In this document: in pieces, positions 14,101-22,542 of the stretch
How the letters are laid out: each line of letters opens with the position of its first letter
How positions within the stretch are numbered: position 1 is the stretch's first letter
Source of the DNA: Taenia hydatigena
Taxonomy: Eukaryota > Platyhelminthes > Cestoda > Cyclophyllidea > Taeniidae
Direction: 5' to 3'
Length of the DNA stretch: 64,000 nucleotides
Assembly (NCBI GenBank): GCA_036345935.2
Contig: JADWOT020000005.1
Location: 19,880,369-19,944,368, forward strand
The notes under the pieces: generated by a model
Told to the model about the DNA's origin: nothing
Databases searched by the model: none
Seen by the model: the letters and a program-made list of their open reading frames with translations, nothing else
Made by a program: the position numbers and the translations under genes

Positions 14101-17100
14101 CGAGTTAAGAAAACAAACTCCCCACCGTTTCAGATAACATGAGCTTAGCACCAGTAGAATTGGGATTCCAGAGGTAAAGAATAAAAGGAACTTGGGTGAG
14201 CAGCTTAAAGGCTGGCTATGGCCATGATCCATTCAGTGTTAACGCATCCAGAAACCACCTTCTGACTATCAATGAAATTGTAGATGTGTTGGTGAGGGAG
14301 TGCTGAAAAAACAAGTCCTGAAAGGATATGAGATTAAAAAGAGAATGTTAAAGATTCTCACGAATTGCATTTTGCTTGGGCCAAAAAGCAGAACAATAAG
14401 GTGGAAGATGAAGTGTGGGAGTACGAAAAAAAAGATTCATCTACTCACCCTGCCACCACTGGTGGAGTTTTAGCAGTTTCCCCTTGAGATTGGCATCTAA
14501 AACACAAAAGAAAAAACCTTCCATTGCGCTACCCAATAAATTTAGACCTCTTCAAAACATGAAAAGTAGGCAAAAAGCCTTTCTGCTAGGCAAGCCTATC
14601 ATTGTGACGGTCGTGCGAACGGAAACCCGCCCACGAAACCATAAACACCGGTATCATCTACTACAAAGAGGTTCCAAAAAGGGCGGCCCTGGACACCAAA
14701 AACAAACATTTCATTCTTCGTTGCGAAAAGACCGACAATCGATATACAGACAAAACAAACACCCAAATAAGGTGCACTTTTAAAGTAGCCAGAAAAAAAA
14801 CAATGTCACTATCTAATCCAAACAAACATCAAGGGCACTTGTGCGATAGCGGATTCGATGCCACCGTAATCATGGTACACATCAATCACTCCTAAGGGCC
14901 TCAATCTAAAGTGACTGCCAAAGGGAAATTCGGTAAGCTAACCATGAGGGTTGAAAAGACAAACGTTTCTAGATCACAGGGCACCAAATTTAGCATTCCT
15001 GATGGGGGGAGGGGGATCTACCCAAGCGTGGGATTTTACTAACAATAGATACGCCTCAAAGGGCAGTGTCTAATGTTGCTTATGATGAGAGAGGACAGCT
15101 GCCCAACGATCAGACCTCTAGGAAAAGTAAGCAGAAGTCAATTTTGGGTCCAGTGTAAGGTGAAAAAGAATGGGAAATGCTCAATCCCATCACCTCTGCA
15201 GAACCCGTCAAACAGAAAATACGCATTGTGCGAAGCAAAAGTCTGGGAGTTCTGATCGCTGACAATTACCTCCCTTCCTACCTCACTTCGGTTTTCCCGT
15301 CGCCTGCATTGTCTCCCATGTGATCACTTGGTTATGCAACGTTAATGTCAAGGTGATAATGTTCCCTTAGAGCTTGAAGAAATGCCATCAGGGGGTACAG
15401 AGGACAACAACGAAGTCGGACAGTGCTTTTTTCCTTCTCAATCCCAGAATAAAACAGTGAAATGGGGTTTTGCGATGGCGCGGTAGAATACAACTTCATT
15501 TTCTGACCCCATGGTCCCTGACCGTTTCTAAGGGGGTTTTCTCACCTCCCGGCGTATAGTGTCGCGTAAATGGATGGAGAGACCTCAGCCCATTGCTAGT
15601 GAAACTGGTCGCCCACCTGGAGTGCACCACACGCATACACGCAGGGCAACCACAACCTTGTAAAGGTACGTAGCGGTTGGTGAGTCAGTAGCCCAATTAC
15701 TCTACCCTTGTGAAAACAAAACTCTTTTGCCGCAAATTATTCGGCAATAGATGTAAAGAGGTGCATTTTCCACAAAATTTGTAAAATTGGAAACAGATTG
15801 ATTTAGGTAACACTTGCGTGTTGGGATTGTGACATAAATCGCCCTTCTCATTTGGGTTTAGATTTATTTTCAACTGACGATGGCACGTAGACACTCATAG
15901 TACCGACTTAAGAATCCCGCCAAAACCGATGCATTGACCAATCGGTAATTCATTACTGGAGGCATATCCCCTCCAACCGCTTTGCATTCGCAATAAATAG
16001 ACTTCAAAAGACAGACAAACTTAAGACATTGGTTACGCCCAAGTGGAAATCGATGACACGGGGACGATAGTAATCAAGGGCACAGCAAAAAGCACCATAC
16101 CGCCTTGTAATGCAATGGACAATCGGAGCATGACAAATCGAAGACTGTACAATGCTTTTTCTGCAGTTGTTTGACATACTTCACTAAAATGTCGATTAAT
16201 CACCCAAAAAAGTATCAAAAGTTGATTTCACAATCTCGCAAAACCTGGTACGATTTCCAAAATCGTTTTGACCATCTGTGCATAGGATTTTAAGGGAGTT
16301 TTACGATAATTAAGTCGTTTTCAGCAAAGGCGATTACCAAGGCTGTTCCCCTTTATTTCTCTTTTGATAGTGGTGCATCAAAAAACAGCCTGTCCCTCCT
16401 TAAAGACTAGCAAGAGAAGCTGATTTCGGGCGCGGTGAAAGGGAAAGAGGTCCTCACCCCAAAACGGGTGGGTAGACAAAGTGATTTTGTTTAGGAGAGA
16501 ATTCTCAAGAAATATACGGAATGGTTAAACCAGACTAACCGTGGACAGACTCAGGATTAAAAAAAGGGACCTCATTTTAAACAATGGAATCACCGCTAAC
16601 TCCGTGGTTGCAATTAAAATCACTTTTAGACTTGCTACAAGTGGTAAGACAGTGATCTCTACAAGATGATAACTGGCTGAAAGCGATTTTAAAGCTCGGT
16701 TCGGGGTGAGGAATTGCGAGACACCTAACATCATCATCCTCCCAAAAAAAAACCAGCTCACCGAAAAAAGTCATCAGCGTCATTGGAAGCTTACCAGTTG
16801 ACTCAAATAACAAGCACATGTATCAGTACTTTCCCGCAGTTTTTGTCTCCGAATGGCTTTAAGAATTGCATTCAACAGAATCCGGATTAACAAATGCAAG
16901 CAACCTCAAAATCAAGCCAAAGAAGGCGGCCACATATTACCAACCCACACAGATGTCAATAATAGGAAAAATCGCAAACTTACACTTCGGTGGCAGGTGC
17001 AGTGGCACCAATTTCGGAAATTCGAACCCTGAAAAGGCGGACAACATATGATTGCGGAAATCCAGAAGGAAAAAAGCAGGGAACGCCCGAGTTTCCAGGG

Positions 17101-19081
17101 CCTAGTTCCTAACGAAACCAGTAACCCATTTCCCGAATCGGAAAAACGAAAAACAAACCTCGCCGTAGAAGAGTCATCTTGGCAAATCGTGAGCATTTGA
17201 GGTCTGCAAAAAACGAAGAATGGGTAAAAAACAGTATCGCCCTGATATAGAGCACGGATAATCCAAAAGGGTTTCGAAGTCAGAGCCAAGTCAATTACCT
17301 TTACTCTTTCTAGACAGACATTTCGTGACATTGTAAATAATGCGACAGAGAATCTTCTCACTCTCCAATTAAGCCGAGTTCATGCTAACAATGCAACAAC
17401 ACTCCTGTACATCACTAAAACCGAATTTCTACATGTCCTATCGGGGGGAACCAATAGCAACTAAGAAAACTTAGTGACAACAAAAATATTCTTGTCTGGG
17501 TGAAAAGGAAAACCTACGCAGAAATGTGAAGAGCTTCAGCCTCCATGAAGGTGGATACTTCAACTCTGAAACCCGAAGTAGGAAGAACGAGACAAAGGAA
17601 TTATCCTCAGACAAATATTGGTTACTTTCAAACGGTTGATCGATAATAAAGAGTAAAAATAGCGTCAAATCGACCGTCTAATGCACTCCGTTGTCATCAG
17701 AGGAGGAAAGAACTTACCCACTCGGAGGGATCTGATTCTCCTCCCGTTTCGACTGCTCGTCGATATTATCGAGTCTGTGACAAAAAACACATGACGGTGC
17801 GAGTTGCGCAAATGAGTCAGATAACCTACTCATAAACCGATGACTGTCGTGTGCGCTTGCGACGAGATTGTGAAGATTCCAAAGTACCTTCGTGCGGAAG
17901 GAGATCCTCAACACTGATTCGACTATGTACAGGAATAGAAGTAATAAAAAATCATCATACTTCTCTTTATCGTCGGAACTCAAGTCTAACACAGATCGTC
18001 GTCTAAAAATACAGGGATATAATGACGGGATGAGGTCCTCAGAGTGGTGACTCAAAAGAAGAAAATTACATGTTACTTCCGGCGGAATCTCGAAATAACC
18101 CAAAGACAGCTTCGGCTGATGCAGAAGCGTTATCACCCAAGAGATCGGATAGGAGTTCCGTTTGAAAGTCTTCGCCGAACACAAGACCAGATTCGACCTG
18201 AGAGCCGTAACTGTTAGGTAAATCTAACTTACTCTTGGTGTAGTGGCTGCGTCAATAAGGGTTATATCCTCCAGTCTTGCTTGCAAAGAGAATGAATTAT
18301 CCAAACTGGGCATAGACTACAAGGCAATCAATCGAAAACTCAACTAACTATCTCAAAATCGGGTTGTGAGGCCACCAGTTGTCCAAGAAGATTGAACGAG
18401 CCGAAATCATCGTTTGATGCAAGTGGAAGTTCAATATCGACATCGCATCGCGATCTATTTCTTGATTTGCTACAACCAAACGAAAAAGGGACAAGATATG
18501 AGTAGTAGCGGCTTATTTAAAGCATTGCACTCTGCGAAACAGTGTAACCGGCGTTTTAACAGGAAAAACAACCGACGTTTACCGAACGTCGTCTATTTGT
18601 ACAGAATGCGGTCGGAAAGTTACCAACGCCCGAGAATACAGATCATTTGCATCACCTGTTATTGAAAATTACTATGTAAATGCCAAAAGAGGTTATATGC
18701 AAGTAGAAAATTGCCGACGGACGCGTTACAAGAGCACAGAGCGACGTTTGAAAATCCAATCACTTACGTAGAACGATGCAGACTTTTTCCACGTAGACTC
18801 TGCATAAACCATACATTAGTTGTGCTGAAAGGTATAAAGACAACCGGGACCCTTTAGAGCCATTGACGTAATCCATCAGTTCAGAACTAAGCAAAAAATG
18901 ACGATGTTTGACTCGCAATACCATGAGCTCACAATATCGACTGCGAGCAAATCACGCTTATTCACGCGTGTGAGACCACGTGTGGCTGCCAACCTCGAAA
19001 AAAATAATAAATAACAAATGTTTACCACAAAACTCCAAAACGCCCCTTCTTTAATGACAGAAGATCATTCGAATAAAACAT
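10062..19081 (-). CDS. REC8: REC8-type meiotic cohesin kleisin, 19 coding exons, 636 aa
   Basis: This encodes the alpha-kleisin that closes the SMC1-SMC3 ring in meiotic cohesin. Coding exons, 5' to 3': 19026-19081, 18922-18993, 18768-18886, 18583-18655, 18349-18469, 18233-18316, 18070-18197, 17961-18002, 17830-17922, 17718-17774, 17518-17565, 17159-17203, 16984-17028, 11740-12058, 11233-11581, 11115-11152, 11043-11071, 10221-10330, 10062-10144. The total is 1911 bases, an exact number of codons. The start MFYSNDLL matches the invariant MFY of kleisins. WLAATRG and RLSLYLSAQ are REC8-like rather than RAD21-like. The C-terminus has the winged-helix motif TRKQVAKAFHHLL followed by LLKKGRVRVSQ. 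The length is close to vertebrate REC8. The middle of the protein is poorly conserved in the family, so small exons could be missing inside the 4.9 kb intron. It could in principle be a diverged RAD21, but the N-terminal motifs favour REC8. Confidence 0.88.
11233..12058 (-). CDS. REC8: REC8 exons 14-15: poly-Arg segment and SMC-distal linker
   Basis: Exon 14 (11740-12058) encodes residues 328-434. It contains eight consecutive arginines (about residues 355-362) followed by TCYLIKDEVLQLSKAEI and LLALPANWELA. The same order, an Arg-rich stretch, then a hydrophobic LIVD/LFLD-type strand, then a Leu-rich helix ending near a Trp, is found in RAD21 and REC8 before the C-terminal linker, where the HEAT-repeat SA/STAG3 subunit binds. 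Exon 15 (11233-11581) is Ser/Glu-rich linker ending in LPLPKEPPLLQE, resembling the LELLPE-type stretch of RAD21 and REC8. The exons join in phase 0 and leave in phase 1. Confidence 0.85.
11957..11979. repeat. Coding trinucleotide repeat giving the REC8 arginine run
   Basis: A near-perfect (CGA/ACG)n tract on the plus strand is read as repeated CGT arginine codons on the minus strand inside REC8 exon 14. Such pure triplet tracts are prone to length change. The Arg-rich position itself is shared with vertebrate REC8. Confidence 0.75.
12059..16983 (-). other. REC8 intron 13, 4.9 kb, no further exon supported
   Basis: The exons on either side join in phase (phase 2), so a direct splice is possible. 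Several candidate exons were read inside (for example near 16780-16830) but had weak acceptors or broke the frame. A plus-strand open frame of 122 codons at 14415-14783 has no recognisable motif. Additional phase-symmetric coding exons cannot be excluded. Confidence 0.5.
16984..18316 (-). CDS. REC8: REC8 exons 6-13: central linker with ITL motif
   Basis: Eight small exons encode residues 148-327. Exon 6 carries FSLQARLEDITLIDA, corresponding to the FSLNQSRVEEITMRE segment of RAD21. Exon 7 has FGEDFQTELL, aligned with the DFGDF segment that follows it. Exons 8-13 are low-complexity, charged and Ser-rich (RRSVLDLSSDDKE, SQSRRKRTRQSS), as expected for the separase-cleavable, unstructured linker, and all join in phase 2. 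The dibasic and acidic clusters could be separase or phosphorylation sites, but I do not assign one. The introns here range from 35 to 314 bp. Support for the individual exons from 8 onward rests on frame and splice-site agreement rather than on homology. Confidence 0.78.
18349..19081 (-). CDS. REC8: REC8 exons 1-5: N-terminal SMC3-binding kleisin domain
   Basis: Five exons encode residues 1-147. Exon 1 gives MFYSNDLLSLKKGRFGVLW, and exon 2 continues LAATRGLTRVNKRDLL and ends after VDIVSS. Exon 3 carries the helix and strand region SLYLSAQLMYGLCRVY, and exon 4 the RDANDLYSRAL segment plus FRPHS, which aligns with the AFRPG segment of RAD21. Exon 5 enters the acidic linker (VDIELPLASNDDFG). 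In kleisins this domain packs on the SMC3 neck. The introns are 32, 35, 112 and 113 bp, and a further 32-bp intron follows exon 5. The choice of ATG is secure because MFY is the family start. Confidence 0.9.
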
Positions 19082-19370
19082 GCCCAGAGCTACAAGACCG
19101 CCTACACAAAAACAAGTCTGGCGGGAACTCAACGTACTAAAACAGGAAAATTGTGCAGAGCACAATAAAAGGAAGCTATTTGATGTCATAACATTTCAAG
19201 CACAAAAACAAACGCAATATTTTATTTTTAAATGCTAATTGTAATTCAGATAAGAGGCTTGTATGATAGAAATTGTAGTTATGATGCTTTTTAAACTTAT
19301 TTGAACACTATCGTCGTAATTGACCGCAAGGAATAGCACAACAAATTTTGCGCCGGTGTAAAAATTCTAA

Positions 19371-20376
19371 TGCAGCTTTCGAGGCAACCTTGGAGGCAAA
19401 AGAAGGCGGAATATCAGGGTAGAATATACATATACATGTAATACTTAATTCTTTAAATGCACTTTGCAGGCCAGAGGCGGGAAGTCAATTGGAACCACGT
19501 GACGGGTCAGCGGGGAGACTCGCTGGAGCGTGACACATCCTCGGCCTGAATCCCATAACTCGCCTAGCTGTATCTATCACTCCATATACATTAAAGATGT
19601 CGAAACGTACGCAGATTTCTACTATCAAGGGTAACCAGGAGGGAGAGGAAGAACCCTCTACATACATTCAACGGACAGAGGGAAATAAGCTGCTGGCATG
19701 GCTCGGAGACCGGCCTACGCAGCTAGGGCAATATGGCCACCTCGACTAAACCGGCAGTTCCAACAAACAAAGTACTACATTGCCCCTCTCCTCTTTCGAG
19801 CGTCGTCCCCGACGCGCCCCTTGGTACACCTCCCGCGTCAGCCATCACAACATACTCAGTGCTGCAAGAAGCACCCACGAGCTAACATTGCCAATCGCCT
19901 ACACTCGACGCGATTGAGGCGATGCTTGACACCAACGTCAGTGATCCCTCTTGACAGTGCATTGCACTTCGAGTTTCGTTTGGCTTGGAAACAAAGTTCA
20001 AAATAAGTGGTTCTGTCGATTATCAGTATGTCCGTAGGAAGGCGTTAGCACGCCGATCTCCTTAAGCAAGTACAATAGGGGTAATCTTCGAAACGAAACT
20101 TTCCAGATGGTTCATGGCTAGTGTCGCTTCAGTTGTTGATAGTTTTCTTGTAGAACACGGAGAAGGGGTAGATGCCGGAAGTGGACGGAAGTAGCGTCCC
20201 GAGGCTCCCTCGAAGGCGAAAGAAGGCAGAATGCTAGGGTAGAATATATATATATTCACCGGACAGAGGGAAATGGGCTGCTGGCATAGCCCGGAGGCCA
20301 GCGCACGCGGCTAGGGCAGTACGGCCACCTCTGTGTCCTCGACCAAACCGGTAGTTCCAACAAAAAAAGTACTACA
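19371..20376 (-). mobile_element. TRIM retrotransposon, left copy
   Basis: In minus orientation the element runs from the 5' LTR (20376 down to about 20190) through an internal region of about 410 bp to the 3' LTR (19779 down to 19371), which is enlarged by a 224-bp insertion. LTRs begin TGTAGTAC and end near GCTACA, giving the TG...CA ends expected of LTR elements. No coding capacity is visible: the 102- and 65-codon frames inside match nothing recognisable. The short length and lack of genes define a terminal-repeat retrotransposon in miniature, which must be moved by another element's proteins. Confidence 0.82.
19438..19661. mobile_element. 224-bp insertion inside a TRIM LTR, 6-bp target duplication
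   Basis: Compared with the right arm, the left LTR is interrupted here. The flanking bases ATACAT occur on both sides (19432-19437 and 19662-19667) but once in the uninterrupted copy, the signature of a target-site duplication. The ends read GTAAT...CTCTAC with at most a 3-bp inverted match. It contains a 60-codon minus frame without recognisable motif. The insert class (short DNA element or other) is unknown. Confidence 0.7.
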
Positions 20377-20456
20377 GTCAATTTAAATAAAGGCTAACTG
20401 ACACCAAAACAAACGCGACGCAAATAGGGGGGCATTCTTTAAATCTATATTGGTGC

Positions 20457-20627
20457 TGTGACATCTCAAGATGTCCTTGAAGGCAAAATAAGACACAATA
20501 CCCAGGGCAGAATGCATATGTTAGATAAACGGAGGGAATAGGGCTACGAGCATTACTCGGAAGCTAGGAAAATATTTCCACTTAATTTAGCAACCGAAGC
20601 CAGCGACCAAACAAGCAAAGCATTACA
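20457..20627 (-). repeat. Degenerate TRIM-family LTR, minus orientation
   Basis: The order of sub-motifs (GAAGGCAAAA, CAGAATG, GAGGGAATAGG, ACCAAACAAGCAAAG, TTACA end) follows that of the intact LTRs, but with many substitutions. It is clearly older than the flanking TRIM arms. Confidence 0.65.
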
Positions 20628-20629
20628 GA

Positions 20630-20815
20630 TACTCTATAAGTTCTCCGTTTGGACTGCCGGTTTCTGTCTCGGACAGAGGTGGTAATATGGTCCCATCCAC
20701 ATGGGCTGGCCTTTGAACCATTCCAGCAGCCTCATTCCCTCTGTTTGCATAATATATATCTTCCGCCTTAATATTTTGTCTTCTTTAGCCTTTAAGAGTG
20801 TGTCGGGACACTATT
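20630..20815 (+). repeat. Degenerate TRIM-family LTR, plus orientation
   Basis: This retains ACTGCCGG, GGACAGAGGTGG, GGGCTGGCC, CCAGCAGCC, TTCCCTCTG, TATATAT and GCCTT in the order of the intact LTR and ends near GGGACACTAT. It abuts the preceding minus-oriented copy head to head, so the loop itself contains an old inverted LTR pair. Confidence 0.65.
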
Positions 20816-21242
20816 GATGTCTCAGAACAATTATCCTTCTTGTACTTGAGGTGGTCGCAGGGAAGTGGAGTGAAATGAAGAAATTCCTGCAATTACAACA
20901 ATGAAGGCAGCAATGGCAACGACTAGAGGTTTAAATAATTCAAGACATATGAAAACAATTGCATGTGGTGACCACGCCGAAAAGTAAGTGATTTGTAGCA
21001 TCCTACTTAGTGGGTGTGATAGAAGTAAATTTAGACATGTGCTTAAGTGTAAGGTCATGAGAATTCAAAAGGAAGTGAAAGATTATACGGTAATTCCTTC
21101 CTACGTCTGGTATAGTTCTTCTGTTGTGCCACTCTGGGTTTTGGTAAATGACCAATTCGTGTTATGCCCATTGTACCGTCGTCGTGTAAAGTAGCCTTTT
21201 GGTCATGTTGAGAGCACAACTATATCTCTATGACTTCCTTTA

Positions 21243-21319
21243 GCCCACGCAGATAGGGCAATATGGCCACCTCTGTGACACTGAACAAAACCCGTAGCTC
21301 AAACAAACAAGGTACTACA
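21243..21319 (-). repeat. Truncated TRIM-family LTR fragment
   Basis: Only the part from CCCACGCAG through GGCCACCTCTGTGAC to AAGGTACTACA is kept, which corresponds to the 5' half of the LTR in minus orientation. The rest is missing. Confidence 0.65.
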
Positions 21320-21409
21320 ACAACCCTATAGATCCACAATCTAGACCCCACTACAGTTTTACAAGCTAACACTGAGAGCTTGTATAAAGCCCACATAAAT
21401 GATATTAGG

Positions 21410-21449
21410 TGTAGTACTTTGTTTGTTGGTGTAGTACTTTGTTTGTTGG
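21410..21449. repeat. Tandem duplication of the first 20 bp of the LTR
   Basis: The 20-bp LTR start TGTAGTACTTTGTTTGTTGG occurs twice back to back, the second copy being the true start of the right TRIM. This suggests insertion of the TRIM into an older LTR, or slippage at the element edge. Confidence 0.85.
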
Positions 21450-22205
21450 AACTACCGGTTTGGTCAAGGACACAGAGGTGGCCGTACTGCCCTAGCCGCG
21501 TGCGCTGGCCTCCGGGCTATGCCAGCAGCCCATTTCCCTCTGTCCGGTGAATATATATATATTCTACCCTAGCATTCTGCCTTCTTTCGCCTTCGAGGGA
21601 GCCTCGGGACGCTACTTCCGTCCACTTCCGGCATCTACCCCTTCTCCGTGTTCTACAAGAAAACTATCAACAACTGAAGCGACACTAGCCATGAACCATC
21701 TGGAAAGTTTCGTTTCGAAGATTACCCCTATTGTACTTGCTTAAGGAGATCGGCGTGCTAACGCCTTCCTACGGACATACTGATAATCGACAGAACCACT
21801 TATTTTGAACTTTGTTTCCAAGCCAAACGAAACTCGAAGTGCAATGCACTGTCAAGAGGGATCACTGACGTTGGTGTCAAGCATCGCCTCAATCGCGTCG
21901 AGTGTAGGCGATTGGCAATGTTAGCTCGTGGGTGCTTCTTGCAGCACTGAGTATGTTGTGATGGCTGACGCGGGAGGTGTACCAAGGGGCGCGTCGGGGA
22001 CGACGCTCGAAAGAGGAGAGGGGCAATGTAGTACTTTGTTTGTTGGAACTGCCGGTTTAGTCGAGGTGGCCATATTGCCCTAGCTGCGTAGGCCGGTCTC
22101 CGAGCCATGCCAGCAGCTTATTTCCCTCTGTCCGTTGAATGTATATGTATATTCTACCCTGATATTCTGCCTTCTTTTGCCTTCAAGTTTGCCTCGAAAG
22201 CTACA
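21430..22205 (+). mobile_element. TRIM retrotransposon, right copy (776 bp)
   Basis: 5' LTR 21430-21616, internal region 21617-22026, 3' LTR 22027-22205. The LTRs carry a TATATATATATTC stretch that could serve as a TATA-like promoter element. The base run next to the 3' LTR is purine-rich, as required for plus-strand priming. I could not identify a primer binding site matching a known tRNA end. The internal region has no recognisable gag or pol. TRIM elements have been reported from taeniid tapeworms; identity with those is inference. Confidence 0.85.
22009..22026 (+). other. Polypurine tract of the right TRIM
   Basis: GAAAGAGGAGAGGGGCAA lies immediately 5' of the 3' LTR start TGTAGTAC. This is the position and composition expected of the primer for plus-strand DNA synthesis in LTR retrotransposons. 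The mirror copy is at 19780-19797. Confidence 0.75.
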
Positions 22206-22542
22206 TTGGCCATACATGTTTTCAATTTAGTTACTACTAGTTTAGTTTGTCACAGTAATTGTGGATAATGAGCAGTTCAACAGGTTCAGACTTAGTAAGG
22301 GGCTTATATTTTGCCAAATTTAATTAATTCCACGATAGATTTAATCGGTAATTTTGAGGATAGAATAACTGATGTTTACAATGGCTATTATTTATGATTA
22401 CCATTGGCCTAGTTTCAATTTTTTAAAATTTTGTTATCATACGCTTTTACACTCTTGTAAAAGGCTGAAACCATGGCTTTTCATAGACCAATCCAGTCCC
22501 GGTACATATATGAGCGTTTGTGTGCATTGATGTCAGAGCGAG

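Larger units (their letters stand above)
19371..22205. repeat. Large inverted repeat made of two TRIM copies
   Basis: Position p in the left arm pairs with 41806-p in the right arm. The near-identical arms are 19662-20376 and 21430-22144 (one mismatch noticed at the outer LTR edge), and weaker pairing continues to 19371 and 22205 beyond a left-arm insertion. The loop (20377-21429) holds older LTR fragments. The reading frames inside the two arms translate identically, so the duplication or conversion is recent, or one arm is an assembly copy. The palindrome occupies most of the region between the divergent starts of REC8 (19081) and PFDN2 (22543). Confidence 0.9.

Noticed and set aside
14415..14783. 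122-codon plus open frame inside REC8 intron 13
   Set aside because: Basic, low-complexity sequence with no recognisable domain.
16912..17361. 149-codon minus open frame as a gene
   Set aside because: It runs across two REC8 exons and their introns in another frame; no homology.
19698..20006. 102-codon frame present twice (also 21800-22108) as a conserved protein
   Set aside because: It is duplicated because it lies in the TRIM palindrome; it spans LTR and internal DNA and shows no gag or pol motif.
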